Assembly (NCBI GenBank): GCA_033557465.1
Contig: CM066047.1
Coordinates: 3,844,001 to 3,908,000, forward strand
Reading direction: 5' to 3'
Origin: Ichthyophis bannanicus
Taxonomy: Eukaryota > Chordata > Amphibia > Gymnophiona > Ichthyophiidae
Length of the DNA stretch: 64,000 nucleotides
Position numbers and translations under genes: made by a program. The notes under the pieces are model-generated. The model was not told the DNA's origin. It did not search any database and saw only the letters and a list, made by a program, of their open reading frames with translations. Shown here one piece after another: positions 11,183 through 23,280 of the stretch (positions within the stretch are counted from its first letter, which is position 1; every line of letters starts with the position of its first letter).

Positions 11183-11750
11183 CATCCCTTCATTCAATGG
11201 AGGTGGGAGGCGCTGAAGTAGTGTGAGTGCTTGAGGGGGGGATCATGCTCTAGGGGGAATTGGGGTAAGGATATGTTGTAATTGGGATTTAGGATTTTGC
11301 TATAGGATTTGATGGGGGGTTGCTGCTGGTGTTAAGTACAGTGGGGGAAGCACGGTTCCATGGAGGGGAAGGGGGGGAGGAGAGGTGAGGGGCCCTGAGG
11401 GTGTGGGGGAGGGGAGGCAGGATGGGGAAGAAGGGAGGTGAGGGAGGGAGGGGAGGTTTTATTTCTATGGTACTGTTATTGGGATGTCTTTCAGTAGGGT
11501 TTCTTGGGATATGTTACTGTTTATGCTTATGCTCTTATGATGTTTTATGGGCTCCGGGTTACCAGAGGAGGTGTGAAAGTGACTTGATCAGAGGTTGTTC
11601 ACATAATGTTCTGTGGTGGCACTTATTTGATGTAGCCTGGGTTTGTTGGATATTGTTTTTCCGGTTCTGTACTGTTATGTTTCATTGACTGTGCATTAAT
11701 AAAAAAACTTTAATACAAAAAAAACAACAAAAAAAAGAATGCTAGGAATC

Positions 11751-12223
11751 ATAAGGAAAGGAATGGAAAATAAAACAAAGGATATTATAATGCCTCTGTA
11801 TTGTTCCATGGTGCGACCGCACCTCAAATATTGTGTGGAATTCTGGTTGCCATATCTTAAAAAGGATATAGCGTCATTAGAAAAGGTACAGAGAAGAGCC
11901 ACCAAAATGGTAAAGGGGATGGAAGGATACTCCTATGAAGAAAGGCTAAAAAGGTTAGAGCTCTGGAAAAGAGATGGCTGAGGGGAGATATGATAGAAGT
12001 CTATAAATTAATGAATGGAGTGGAATGGGTAAACGTAGATCAATTGTTTACGCCATCAAAATGTAGAAAGACTAGGGGACATGCAATGAAGCTACAGTGT
12101 AACCCATATAAGACTAATAAGAGAAAATATGTTTTCACTCAATGCATAATTAAACTCTGGAATTCATTACTGGATGATGTAGTAAAAGCTGTTAGTGTAG
12201 CCGGGTTTAAAAATGTTTTGGAC
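11751..12223 (+). pseudogene. CR1 RT C-terminal fragment between L1a and L1b
   Basis: This encodes the MPLYCSMVRPHLKYCVEFWLPYL region, then the [28 protein letters not shown] region with a TGA after WKRDG. The frame then continues [21 protein letters not shown] to AGFKNVLD. It matches the CR1 C-terminal domain at 25570-26040 residue by residue apart from point changes. It is the middle piece of the CR1 that hosts both L1s. Confidence 0.88.
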
Positions 12224-13299
12224 GACTTCCGGTCTGGGCAATGAGCTGATCGGCCGGCTCCCGATCAGCTCCGGGCGATCGCCCCCACAAAACAGCTATA
12301 AATCCTGCTAAAAACTCCCTCAATATCACCGAGATTGACTCTCCCCTGACGGGGCTTCGACCCTCGGCCGCTGAGGCGATTCGCGGCCATCCTTGCCTGG
12401 CTGGAGAGGAGAGTTCAGCGAAACGGGGAATGTGCACAGGCCACTCGGGCACTTCCCCCACCGCCATTGGTGGTTCTCCTTGTGCGGGATCCGGTGTCTG
12501 AGGGCACGAAAAGACCGGCAATCTCCCATACCGGAACGGGGACAACCGTGGGCTCCTTATCAAGTCAGCCGGGGGTACGATCGGGCATCCCTGCCACTGC
12601 CAGCCTTTGTTCCAGTCAACACGTGGTGGCCTAACTCCGGCGGGAGCAGGCCGGCGGCATCCTCCAGCGGCCCGGGCAGGCGACTTCTTCTGTTGAGAAG
12701 CGGGACGTGGTGCGCTCGGACAGTTCCCCGCCACTATTGGCAACGCCACGCTCACGGAGGGCTGAACTCACAGGAGAGGTGAGACTAATAACTGCTCGGT
12801 TTGAACAGGACTGGGGGGAAGAGCACCAGACACACTTGAGCGCCCCAGTCCTCTCCCCCGCTCCCGCGGCTGGTTGTTTCTACAGAGGGGCGCGGTGTTT
12901 CCAGCGGAGCGGAGGCCTGGGATTGCTTCGGACTGCTGCCGCAAGCAAAGGAGATCCGACACCTCTTTCGTTGGGACACAGCGCTCCCCATCTTCCTTGC
13001 AGGGTCTCGAGCGGCGAGGAGACCTGCGGCCCCCCTGCCTGACAACAGCGAGCACTGGTGCCTAGGAGAAGGAGCGCCAAAGTGTGGTAGGACTTTCCTT
13101 TACTGCCCTATCTACTAGATCCCTCCTGGGGTACTGGGTCTACAGCCCCGCGGCCGTCCCTGCCTGGTCTGGGCAGACACCTCCACTACAGCGATTTAAC
13201 TTCCTTACAGCGGGGTTTGTAACTGCACAGCCATACCTCTGCTGTTCCACGGGAGAGGTGCCCTGCGTGGGACGAAGTGCATGTAACATAGCTGACCCG

Positions 13300-14119
13300 A
13301 TGGCATCTAAGGCTCCGCGAAAAGAGAGACCCCGCCCTGCGGAGGGAAAACACGGCAGAAGGCTCACCATCTAGCCCGAAACCGGGTACCCCGCCAGATC
13401 TGGTGGCCGAGGTTAGTGCCGCAGTGGTGCAGGCGCTCAGCACACGCTTCCAGGATTTGGTGGAGCAAATTCAATCGCTTGGACAACGCTTCACGATGGT
13501 GGAAGAGCGTCTGGAGCAAGTGGAGACAAGGGTGTCCGATGTGGAAGATACGCAACACTCGGTGGTGGCCAAAGTGGCTGCTCTAGAGACTTTGGTGAAG
13601 CAGCAAGGGGATAAACTCAATGAACTGGAGAACCGAGGTAGGAGAAAAAACCTGCGATTCATCGGTGTTCCTGAGAGTGTCGCGGACAGTGCCCTACTTG
13701 AATATTTACAATCATGGATTGGGAGCCTCCTGCCAAGTCTGGGAGGAGAATCACTCAAAATAGAGAGGGTACACCGGCTGGGCCAGCGAAGAGAGCAGGC
13801 CAGGAAACCACGTGCAGTCATTGCCCGCTTTCTCGACTACAGACAGAAAGAGGAGGTGCTAAAAGCGGCAAGGGGCCGACGACGGAATCAACAGGACACC
13901 GAGCCGATCTTAGTATTTCAGGACTACTCGATCCTCGTCAGTCAACAACGCAGGGCTTTTTCGGGGATCTGTACCCAGCTGTTTAACCGCGGCATTCGCT
14001 TCTCACTCCTCTACCCAGCTCGGCTGCGGGTCGATCACCAAGGCCACACTCGCATTCTAGCGACCTTGGAAGAGGCGGCTACCTTCCTGGACTCTCTGCC
14101 AGATCAAACGACTTCCTAA
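13300..14119 (+). pseudogene. L1b ORF1p-like protein with one N-terminal frameshift
   Basis: A likely start MASKAPRKERPRPAE lies at 13300 in one frame, while the remaining 238 codons are open in the next frame to the TAA at 14117-14119. One frame change near 13345-13370 separates them. The main part has a coiled coil (FQDLVEQIQSLGQRFTMVEE and following heptads). The core follows: NRGRRKNLRFIGVPES, ERVHRLGQRREQ and PRAVIARFLDYRQKEEVL, the landmarks of L1 ORF1p. Function is RNA binding by family membership. If the shift is a sequencing error, the protein would be about 273 residues. Confidence 0.82.
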
Positions 14120-15009
14120 CTGCTACATGACTGTCTGGAAGTGGGGCGTACCCCCCCATGTGTAGCAGGGAGAACTGGAGCCCCCGAGGGCTGACTGGCC
14201 CTTGACGGCCTCCCCGCAGCTTCCACTACCATGGGAGAACTCTTGGTTTTGCCTTTCATGTAGTGTACTAGACTGGGATACAGCGTTTCATTACCTTGGT
14301 AACATTTCTCATGCCAGGGGAGACATTGTATCCTTGTTATTTTGTTGCAATGGTTACTTTGTTATAATTGCTGCTGCCTTGTTGGCTCCCTGGTTATTTC
14401 CCTTATTGCAATGTCTCTGGCCCTATGTTCCTGCTTGACCCTCCCCCCCTCCCTCCCCTTCTTTATCCTTTTACAGGGGGGGTTATGACTTGAGGCAAAG
14501 GGGGGCAGTCGGGGGAGTAGAGAGGACTGGACTCGATAAAGCCGAGATACAGGTATTCGACGAGGGGGGAGGGCGGGGGAGATGGGAGGTCACCTGGGGG
14601 GGGGGTGTGCAGAGACCTATGAGAGTGGGCGAGTGGAGTGCGATAGCGCCGGGTGTGGGAGCCCCGATACAGGGGTTTGCAGTAGAGACTTTATGTCTCT
14701 CTTTACTCTTTAATTTTCTTGTTGGGAGGGAGAAGTGTGGAGGGGCGAGCCCGTTTGCCACAGGAAGTAGTCCAGGCTATGGCTGGACGGGGGACCTGGG
14801 AGGAGAGGGGGGATGGGGGGGTGGGGGGGAGGGATGGGAGGGGGGAGGAGGAGGGAGGGGCAAGGGGAGGGGCGGGGGTACACTCCATTGAATGTTATTA
14901 GTTGGGATAATTGCCTACCTATAGACGGGGAGGGATACCAGGCTGGGGGTATTCCTCTGCAGTACTTGGTAGTGATTCTGTGGTGGCACCTTGGCACTGC
15001 CCCGGCGCT
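14120..15009 (+). other. L1b inter-ORF region
   Basis: This region has long purine-rich, G-run tracts, notably 14800-14880, and no supported coding sequence. L1a and L1c have G-rich inter-ORF regions at the equivalent position. Confidence 0.6.
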
Positions 15010-18000
15010 TTGAAAATAATCACGTGGAATGTTTGTGGGCTGGGAAACCCTATCAAGAGGCATAAGGTATTGCAAGCACTTGCCCGGCATAAGTGTGACA
15101 TTGCGCTCCTTCAAGAGACCCACCAGACGGCCGTTGAACATAGCAAACTCTGTCGGAGCTGGGTGGGCCAAGTGTGGGGGTCCCCTGCCCAGGGGCATAA
15201 AGGAGGAGTAGCGATTTTAATTCATAAACGCATACGATTCGTAGAGGAGACGGTCCTTGATGACAATACTGGTAGATCCCTGTTGATTTATGGTCACTTA
15301 GACGGTAAACCGGTGATTCTGGGAAATCTCTATGGCCCCAATGTGGCTGACCCGGGTTTTTTCAATGGTCTGGCATCAAGGGTGGAGCAGCTTCCGGAGT
15401 GTCCGGTGATTTTGGGTGGGGACTTTAATGGAGTCCTAGATGTGGACTTGGATACTTCTAGGAGAGGGGGCGGGCGGGCGGGGAGAGAATAGCGCCCTCC
15501 CAGACGTTGTCGCGGTTCTGCCGGAGATTAGGTTTACTTGATCCTTGGCGGGTCCTGCACCCCTCTGAGAGGGACTATACCCATCAATCTCGAGTGCATG
15601 GTTCTAGTGCCCGTATCGACTACGTAATGATCTCAGGGATTTTGTTCGCACACACCGAGGATGCACAGATTGGTCCTTCCGAAATATCAGACCACGCGAT
15701 GGTGTGGCTTGCCTTACACTGGGGGCGGGACACAAATCGGTCACGCCTGTGGAGATTCCCCTTAGAACTTTATTCAGATGGGCAATTTCGCCAGTTTATC
15801 CGCCAGAGATGGGCGGAATTTCTTGCCAATCACCAGGTTCATACAGATGACCCCGAATTAGTCTGGGAAACGGCAAAGGTGGTTCTTCGAGGGGACATCA
15901 TCGGCTACACCGCGAGAAGGCGCCGGCTGATGGCAGAACGTATTGTACTCCTTGAGCGCCGAGTCACTACTCTACGGCGGCGATGTGCCCACACGCCAAC
16001 GCTGTCCAATAAGAAGTTGCTATGGGAAGTCCAGACCGAGCTTAACGAGCTTTTACATCAACGAGCAAAGAAATCGGTTTTGTTTTATCGGTTTCGTTTG
16101 CACTGCTATGGTGACAAACCTGGCAAGTTGCTAGCACGATGTCTGCGGGCCCGAAGGAGTCATGCCCACGTAGCGGCACTGAAAGACGGCCAGGGACGTG
16201 TGCATAAAGAGAATAAAGAAATCGCAGAGATTTTTCGTACCTTCTTTCAAAGCTTATATACATCCGCGGCTGGTTCTCCGGAGGGGCTGCAGGACTATCT
16301 CGAGGACTTGGAGTTGCCTCAACTCACTTCAGCCCAGAGGGAGGTTTTAGATTCACCTATTACTGTGCAGGAAATACAATCCGCAATATCGGCAGCCCAG
16401 TGCTATAAATCGCCGGGGCCAGATGGATTCGGGGCTGAAGTCTATAAGATCCTAGGGGACGGGGTAAGCCCACTCCTGCGAGAGGTCTTTATCACCAGGG
16501 CAGCGCAAGGGGCGTTTGGCTGGGGGCGTAATCACGCATATATCACCCTGATCCCGAAGCCGGGTAAGGACCCGATGCAGGCAGCTTCATATCGACCCAT
16601 CTCCCTACTAAACTTCGATCTTAAACTTTTGGCGAAAGTTCTAGCTGACCGCCTGGCGGGGGTATTAGGCTATTTAATTCATGACGCACAAGTGGGCTTT
16701 GTGAAAGGCCGTCATGCCGTACGAAACCTTCGAAAGATTCTGGCCTCCTTGGAGTGGGTTCATGCTCATAATATTTCGTCGTTGCTGATTAGCTTCGATG
16801 CAGAGAAGGCCTTTGATAGAGTGGACTGGCGTTACCTATGGAGGCTGCTACCGCGCTACGGCATTGGGGAAGATTTTTGTAACATGGTGCAAAGTCTGTA
16901 CATTTCACCGACCGCGGGCATACTGTGCAATGGCCTCATCTCGGACGACTTCACGTTGGGTAGAGGTACAAGACAGGGCTGTCCTCTATCACCCTTGCTA
17001 TTTGTTCTTTCCTTGGACCCGCTGATTCGCACCGTCGTAACTTCGGAGGGGATACAGGGAGTGGGACTGCGGTCGCAAACTTTCCTTATCTCGGCTTTCG
17101 CCGACGACTTGTTAGTCCATTTGACGTCTCCGATCACTTCCTTACCTTCGCTCTTAGACGAGTTCCAGCGGTTCGGAGCAATTGCAGGCTTGCGCATTAA
17201 TCAAGATAAGTCTGAAGCAGTAGATGTCTCGGGGCATTTTCGCAGTTCTTGGAGGGGACCCTTCCCGTTGCGGTGGGCGGACAAAGAATTTATCTATCTG
17301 GGCATAACATTGACTGGTAATCCCCAGGATTTATACCGACGTAACCTAGACCGGATACTGCGGCAGTTGGCGGTGCAGTTAAGTGCATGGGGACCTCTCC
17401 CGTTGTCTCTGGCAGGGAGGATAGCGGCAGTACAAATGATAGTTCTACCCAGAATCTTGTACTGGTTGCAGACCCTGCCGGTCTGGTTGCGTCGACGGGA
17501 CTTGTGTAAAATGGAGGCATTGCTTAAGCGTTTTCTTTGGCGGGGGCAGCGGGCGCGGGTCGCATGGAATCGCCTGCTTGGAAAATGGCGAGAGGGCGGT
17601 ATGGGCCTCCCCGACTTGAAGACTTACGCATTGGCTTGTCAAGCCAGACATCTGGGGGATTGGCTCGGGGGGACGGAAGTATACACGCCTAGGTCTTTAG
17701 AGGAATGTTTGGTGGCCCCTGCGACGCTCCTAGCATTTTTGCATGGCACATCCACGGATTTCACGGCTACTAGTCGGCAGAGTCCGTTAGTGGACTCGGC
17801 CCGACGCACATGGCAACTACTTAACAAATATTGGCAGGAAACGTGGAAGGTGTCTTGTTGGTTGCCGCTACAGGGCAATGCCCACTTCACTCCAGGGTCC
17901 AAGACCGCGGTGTTTCGGGACTGGTGGATGCGTGGCATCCGGTTGATAGGGCATTTGGTGGACCAAGCGGGAAACTGTAAATCATTCCGAACGCTCAGTC

Positions 18001-18815
18001 GGGAATACGATCTTCCCGACACGCATTGTTTTGCCTACATACAACTCTCCCACTATGTGGCTGCACTGCCGCGCGTAGCGCTGCAGGCTGAACGCTCAGC
18101 CCATATTTTGGAATTTTTTCAGTTGGGAGAGGAGCGCCCGCCGTCGATCTCCAACTTGAAACATAGTTTAGAGCGTTATCGCTCCCTCCCTGATTATAGT
18201 GGAGTCGAGAGAGCATGGGCGACTGAATTGGGTGTAGACGTACAGCCGGGATTGGTACTGACGGCATTGAAACGGATTAGCTGACTAGTACAAGGAGCGC
18301 GCTGGCGTGAGATCCAATTTAAGTGCGTGACTAGGGCTCATTTTTCGCCAAGGCGGGCACTGCGCAGTCGGCTGGACACGGATGGCTCCTGCCCACGCTG
18401 TTCGGAGCCCTTGGCTACTCTCCTACACATGTGGTGGGGTTGTCGGGGAATACGGGCATATTGGGCTAGGATATGCAGATTCCTTGGCATGCTGCTTCAG
18501 CGAAGGCTTCATTGGACGGGCCTCTTTGTAGCACTCGATCAGTTGCCGACCCCTGGACCTGTGAAAGCTGGCGAGAGTTTGCTTGTGCGGAAGGCCTGTC
18601 TGGTGGGTAAAGGGCCGATTCTTCGGTTGTGGCGGGAACGCCAACTGCCCACTTTTAGTGAATGGCGGAATAACTTCCATCAACTAATGCTAATGGAGCG
18701 CTGGATGGCGCGGGGCAGTGCCAAGCGCTGGACAGTTTTTCTGTCGGTGTGGGAACCATATATCCAGCAGCTAGGGCCCCACAGCCGTAATGCCACCCTC
18801 CAAGGGGGGAGTTGA
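15010..18815 (+). pseudogene. L1b ORF2: endonuclease and reverse transcriptase, one frameshift and one stop
   Basis: The endonuclease starts LKIITWNVCGLGNP at 15010 and includes IALLQETHQT and GGDFNGVLDVDLD. The frame changes in a G-rich run near 15465-15495, then 925 codons are open from 15507 to 18284. These contain RIDYVMISG, SDHAMVWLAL, SPGPDGFGAEVYK, SYRPISLLNFDLKLLA, GFVKGRHAVRNLR, SFDAEKAFDRVDW, GTRQGCPLSPLLFVLS and the catalytic FADDLL at about 17100. After a single TGA at 18282 the same frame continues from 18327 with CPRCSEPLATLLHMWWGC, the C-terminal Cys-His motif. Only two lesions separate it from an intact ORF2. Confidence 0.9.
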
Positions 18816-19290
18816 ATGAGTGAGGACCTAAGAAGTGGGTAGGCGGTAGCTGCTTTACAGTTCTTGATGATAATTGGTTATGAAGTTGGTAATGGAGTGA
18901 GGGTGGGTTGGTGGGTGAGGGGTGGGGGATGGGGGGAGGGGGGTTGGGATATAATGTAAAATGCCCACCTATTGTATTATCTGTCTGTTGGCTCCCGGGG
19001 GGGTGAAGAGTAAACCCTCCCCGTGGTGCCGTCTGTTGATATGTGTCTGGATTTTATGGTGGTCTTAAATAAAGTATTAAAAAAAAAAAAATGTTTTGGA
19101 CAAGTTCCTGGAGGAAAGTTCCATAAACCATTATTAAAGGGGACCCAGGAAATCCACTGCTTGTCCCAATACAAGTATGGTGGAAACTGTCTTCTGGGGG
19201 AACTGCTAGGTACTTGTGACTTAGATTGGCCATTGATGGACCCTGGTCTGACCCAGTATGACATATCTTATGTTCTTACTTTTGTTTACA

Positions 19291-20504
19291 CAGTCTCCAT
19301 AGTTACAGCTCTCCCGGCGCTTTCACACATATTTAACTTTGCCATTTTATGTTTGTTGTAAACACTCTTATTTATATTTTACACGCACACCTCTTTTTCC
19401 CTTTTTTAAATTGTATTACTTAGCATATTATAATAAAAACTTTTATTACTGCAAATATAACATGACGATGTTCCCCCTTCACTACCCTCACTTCCATGTC
19501 ATATCATATTTATGTATAAACCAGTTCATCTAGAACACTACAGTGGACTTCTAGTTTGCTACACATATATATCCCTGGTGACATGCCGCAGTGTGAGTTC
19601 TATCTCAGCGATTCCTTTTCATTTATAACACTTTAGAAAAGGTTCCCCGCTATTTCACATGTGCCTCTTCTTTTATGTTTGTCTGCTTTTATGTTTACTT
19701 CGCATATTTTAAGCCACCATATTGTTTTTATATCCAGTATTATCCCATAAGCTTGTTTTATAGATTTGGATTTATTTGTTTATATTGTCTTCATATTGTT
19801 TTAGATACTGTCCCCTTTTCATTTTTTAATTATTTATTCTACATGAACTATACATGTATTCATATTTTAATTGACATTTTATTTATATGTTTTAGTAGCA
19901 TAAGCTATAATTTATCTGGTGTCTACTTTTATGATGTGTTTCCGCTCCTTATAATTTATCTCTATTTATTTTATACTTGGTTTTATGTCAAACTTTACAA
20001 TTTCTTATGTTTTTTCTAGAGGTTCCTACCCCTGACAAACGTGTAGCCGAAGCACAGCCGTGTCGCGTCTTCTTGCTCAATAAAACTCACTTTTTTTTTT
20101 ACCACCTCGCTCCAGACTGGTTCTCTTGCTAACTACGGGTGTTTGTGCTCTCTCTTTGGATGGTTTGCCCACCAATACTTGGCCAACACAGCATCAGCAA
20201 CTAGAGAGCTAGGGACAGGGCTAGAAATTAGTGGTTCCTAATTTGGCCCTTCCAACCAAAAAGGTTTTCTGCTGCCCTGAAATAACAGATACAAGTTATT
20301 CCTCTTTTTGAATTTGAATTATGTTATTAGCAATATGAAATAACCGGAATATTCAACTTTAATCAGTTTTTCCTTTTGCTTTAACCACAGGATCCTACCT
20401 CTAAAAGTTTATTTTATCTGCTTTCATTAACAATGGGAGTAAAATTTGGTTAGCCATATCTATAAAATATGAAGTTCAAAAGTTTACTGACACATAATAC
20501 ATAC
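19291..20504. other. Host intron sequence, AT-rich
   Basis: AT-rich sequence downstream of the last visible TCP11L1 exon. The stretch at about 20030-20100 (CCTGACAAACGTGTAGCCGA, then AATAAA and a T run) looks like a retroelement 3' end, possibly Penelope-related, but I cannot assign it. No exon is seen. Confidence 0.4.
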
Positions 20505-20680
20505 TTCAGGGAATGGTCTGTGGCTATGATCCCATTTCAGCAGTTTGAGATAAGCGTGATTCTGTACTTCAAGAGGACACACGGCAGAAGCTGCACCAGG
20601 AGAAGAGCGGTCTTTACAGTCCAGCTGGTCCAGATCATCTACAGCTTCCCGTAGCCACTTCTTGACAAAGTCAAGGGAAT
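20505..20680 (-). CDS. TCP11L1: TCP11L1 coding exon (third visible)
   Basis: A 176-bp exon on the minus strand. The acceptor reads TTTTTGTGTAG and the donor GTATGT (minus-strand bases 20504-20499). It starts in phase 1, completing an Asn codon split across the intron from the previous exon, and then encodes exactly 58 residues ending in phase 0. The protein begins SLDFVKKWLREAVDDLDQLD and ends QNHAYLKLLKWDHSHRPFPE; the latter is a conserved TCP11-family segment matched better by TCP11L1 than by TCP11L2, as I recall them. TCP11L proteins are poorly characterised relatives of the testis protein TCP11. The next exon is not within the window. Confidence 0.85.
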
Positions 20681-21618
20681 CTACACAAAAACAGTTTTGT
20701 AAGCCAATAGTTCTCTTTTAGGGATATAAACAGTTTTTATAATGGTTTCATTTTATATGTTACTTATAGAATTGGATAGCCTGTTTTTCTATTCAAGGAA
20801 AATTCATGAAATTTGATCCATTATTCAGAAACACCCATTCCCTTAAAAGTTGTGGTCCCATGGCCATAATTCCTTAAGCAGAAAAAGTCTATCATCTGAA
20901 ATTTAGTGCCTGAGTTTGCTTCTAATCTGTAAAGGGTGGAAGTGGATGTGCGTTCCTAGTAGCAGTTACCTCTCTCATTCTCTTTCCCTCCCACCCCACT
21001 GCTTCTTAAACCCCATTCTTCAGCACCTCTCCCTCCCACATGGTTCACAGTTTTAGCTCAACTATTTGAGCTATGAGGGGGATGGGCTAGGCCCAGGATC
21101 CAGCAATGCCTCAGTCCCAAAATTCTGGACAAAAGGAAATCTACAGTTTAACCTTTTAATCTGCTATCCATTCATAGTCCATTATCACTATTCTTTCAAG
21201 CATATTTACAATGAAAAGCTATAGAACAACTTTTGCTAAGATTTGCTTGACAATTGCCTCCAACTTCCTAGTACCATTCTAATGGTCCACACAAGAAAGT
21301 TTAACACAATGTTAATGTAAAATCAACCTTCAAAGCAATAAATGCAGAATCATTTGCTACCAAGAGCATTTTGGCCCTGTAACTGGTTTTGAAGGTTTTT
21401 TCTACCCTATGAAAAACACAATTCACTACAGCCCATCTAAGCTGTGGAAAGCAAACTCCTAAAAAGAAACTTCAGAAACAGCTGTAACATCACCCAAAAA
21501 TGACTAGTGTTTGCAGCATTAGAAAATCACTGTTTCAGTATCAGTAACAAGCCCCCCCCCCCCCCCCACTACCCCAAATAAGAGCAGGAATATACTGCAG
21601 CAAGTGAAAAACACTTAC

Positions 21619-21758
21619 TTGGCTGCCTCTCCAGAAACGTCTGAAATGTCTTCCTCTCATAGTCAACAGACTGCTGCATTAAATGTGGTCTAATGATGCT
21701 GCTGATAGTAAAGTTAGCCATGTCCATTTTCATTAGGTCTAATACAGAGAATAGTGCC
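21619..21758 (-). CDS. TCP11L1: TCP11L1 coding exon (second visible)
   Basis: A 140-bp exon on the minus strand between acceptor TTCCTTCTTGCAG and donor GTAAGT. Its first base completes the Arg codon begun in the exon at 61529-61749, 46 codons follow, and its last base starts the Asn codon finished at 20680. The protein carries [34 protein letters not shown] and FLERQP, hallmark TCP11-family sequence. It reads Ser-Ile-Ile-Arg where I expect Ser-Ile-Arg in relatives, one extra codon (ATC ATT). The intron to the next exon is 938 bp (20681-21618) and contains a 16-C run at 21552-21567. Confidence 0.9.
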
Positions 21759-23046
21759 CTGCAAGAAGGAAAAGAGGGCACAATAAGCATTCACACAACT
21801 CCCCCGGCTAGAGCACGAAGCTAACAGTACTCACACATTCTTCCTGCAGTGTGGCCCGCTGCTTCACTTCTTACTACATGCAGTGCCAGCAGGGATGTGC
21901 TTAGTTGTTATATTTATAAGTTTTTCCTGGTTGTTGGGTGGGGTTTTTTGTTAGTTTCACATGTGTGTTTTAAATAAGGAATTTTTAGTGCACACTAAAT
22001 TGAGCCTTGCTTTGTTCAACTGAAAGGCAGTTAATCAAACAGAATAAACAACACTTAGCCACTAACAAATGAATTAAGGCAATGCTAAGTCAATTGGGAG
22101 GGGAAGACATTCCTGAGCTGCGATTTTACCACAAAAGTCACTAACCCGCAGTAACTCAGTACATCAGGTCATTAACTCCTGTGATAAACAGTTAATGCAG
22201 CTTGCAATCAACTTCGCAAGCTGCGTTTTTCCAGGGAAAAATAGCACCAACTCTAGACCCCCCAGCCTCTACAGAAGACTGGCCAACAACCTCCCCACCA
22301 ACAGGTGCAAGGCAGGAACAATCCTCAGTCATGCCTGCCCTCTCTAGTGCCATATTCAACAACACGGTGCCGCTTGAACCCTAGTGGTAGTTTTGTCCTT
22401 ATGTGGCAGCTTGCCTCCAAGCTGTAGTACTGCAAGATTATCTTTTGATCCTAGACCATCTTTGACAAGTAGGCCCTGGGGGAGGGGGCTGTTCATCTTT
22501 GAAGATCATACCTGCCCTTTAAAAATGGCCTTTTTAGAACACCATTCTCTCCTGTATGTGGCCTTGAGAATATTCCAGTGGGCAGTTCCTGTGTTCATGA
22601 AGTGAAGTCTTAGTCAGCACAATCCTTAGCACATGGATATCCTTATGATGTAATAAAGAGAGTGTACACTCCTGCTGGTATCTAGCAATTGTCAACAAGA
22701 TTCCACTAAAACGACAGTATGTGTGCTTCTATTTTCTCCAAGCATAGATAGGGTGAAAGCAAGATTTATGAAGCATTTACACATTTTAGGTTTACATCAA
22801 ATACTGACTCAACCACTATTTTTGCTTTTAAATGCAGTAGAAATCCCCAAAACCTGGAAGTTTATTCTAATTTTGAAGATCAGTTTTTCTGTCTCTCGAA
22901 TGGGGACCAACCAAGTGGACATTATGCTTATGGACACTGTTTGGTCTGTGCCCAGTTGTTCAATGGTCTGACTTTACCTCCTAATTATACCATACAATTG
23001 CAAGCACATACTTCATGCCAATCGGTTTCAATGGTATGGAGAAATT
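21759..23046. other. Intron sequence without recognised features
   Basis: Directly upstream of the second visible exon. I see no element signature and no exon here; short open frames in it have no recognisable similarity. Confidence 0.5.
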
Positions 23047-23280
23047 TTACTTACCAATTTCTTTCCTGGATCCTGCTAGACCAGTCCAGACTAGTGGGCA
23101 GTGTCCCCCTGCCAGCAGATGGTGAGACAGAAAAAAATTCCCGAAGCTTTGTAACATCACCTTTGGTATAAAAACCCATCCCCTAAGGGGAGCTTCAGTA
23201 TAACCATAACAAGCAGCAAGAATTCAAACAGCCAAGGAAGCACAAAACCACAGCAAACATGAGTTCATAAACTAATAACT
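23047..23280 (+). repeat. DIRS family A terminal-repeat-like sequence
   Basis: The segment TTTCCTGGATCCTGCTAGAC, continuing to CAGTCCAGACTAGTGGG, is echoed twice near 26325-26425, once inverted and once direct. That is the kind of relation expected between DIRS terminal repeats and the internal complementary region. A CR1 begins right after it, so this is probably the left end of DIRS copy 2 separated by the CR1 insertion. Confidence 0.55.

Larger units (their letters stand above)
4456..11735 (+). mobile_element. Tx1-type L1 LINE, near full length (L1a)
   Basis: The element is about 7.3 kb and lies between two copies of AGAATGCTAGGAATC (4441-4455 and 11736-11750), a 15-bp target-site duplication. 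The 5' end begins with a GGGGGCGCTAGCGAGCCCG-like stretch that L1c also carries at its start. It contains a 5' UTR to 5426, ORF1 from 5427, a G-rich inter-ORF region (6762-7215), ORF2 (7216-11182) and a G-rich 3' UTR with AATAAA at 11698-11703 before an A-rich tail. ORF1 holds a SINE insertion and a 43-bp repeat expansion; ORF2 holds an in-frame 105-bp triplication and several stops. It is therefore dead as an autonomous element. Confidence 0.92.
12224..19086 (+). mobile_element. Tx1-type L1 LINE, full length (L1b)
   Basis: A 6.9-kb element flanked by AAAAATGTTTTGGAC at 12209-12223 and 19087-19101, a 15-bp target-site duplication. Its 5' end differs from that of L1a and L1c, so it is a separate subfamily. 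It has a GC-rich 5' region to about 13300, ORF1 (13300-14119), an inter-ORF region with G runs (14120-15009), ORF2 (15010-18815), a G-rich 3' UTR, AATAAA at 19068-19073 and an A tail. It is the least damaged ORF2 in the window. Confidence 0.92.
4325..19290 (+). mobile_element. CR1-clade LINE, 3' portion, split by two L1 insertions
   Basis: One CR1 3' end is present as three collinear pieces: 4325-4455, 11751-12223 and 19102-19290. Joined, they follow the same order as the better CR1 at 25400-26200. Piece 1 encodes the segment just after the RT palm (TTTQEKDLGVIVDN-like), piece 2 the MPLYCSMVRPHLKYCVEFW to [13 protein letters not shown] region, and piece 3 the C-terminal end, the 3' UTR and the ATCTTATGTTCTTA tail. 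The breaks coincide exactly with the 15-bp duplications that flank L1a and L1b, so both L1s landed in this CR1 after it was fixed here. Confidence 0.88.

Noticed and set aside
14703..15198. Proline-rich minus-strand frames
   Set aside because: They are the complement of G-rich inter-ORF sequence in L1b.
19339..20019. Tyr/Phe/Ile-rich open frames as possible membrane proteins
   Set aside because: The translation reflects AT-rich composition; no start context, conserved motif or splice signal supports it.
20030..20100. A retroelement 3' end, possibly Penelope-related
   Set aside because: Only a short GC-rich motif followed by AATAAA and a T run is seen; not enough to name a class, so it is noted only within the intron entry.
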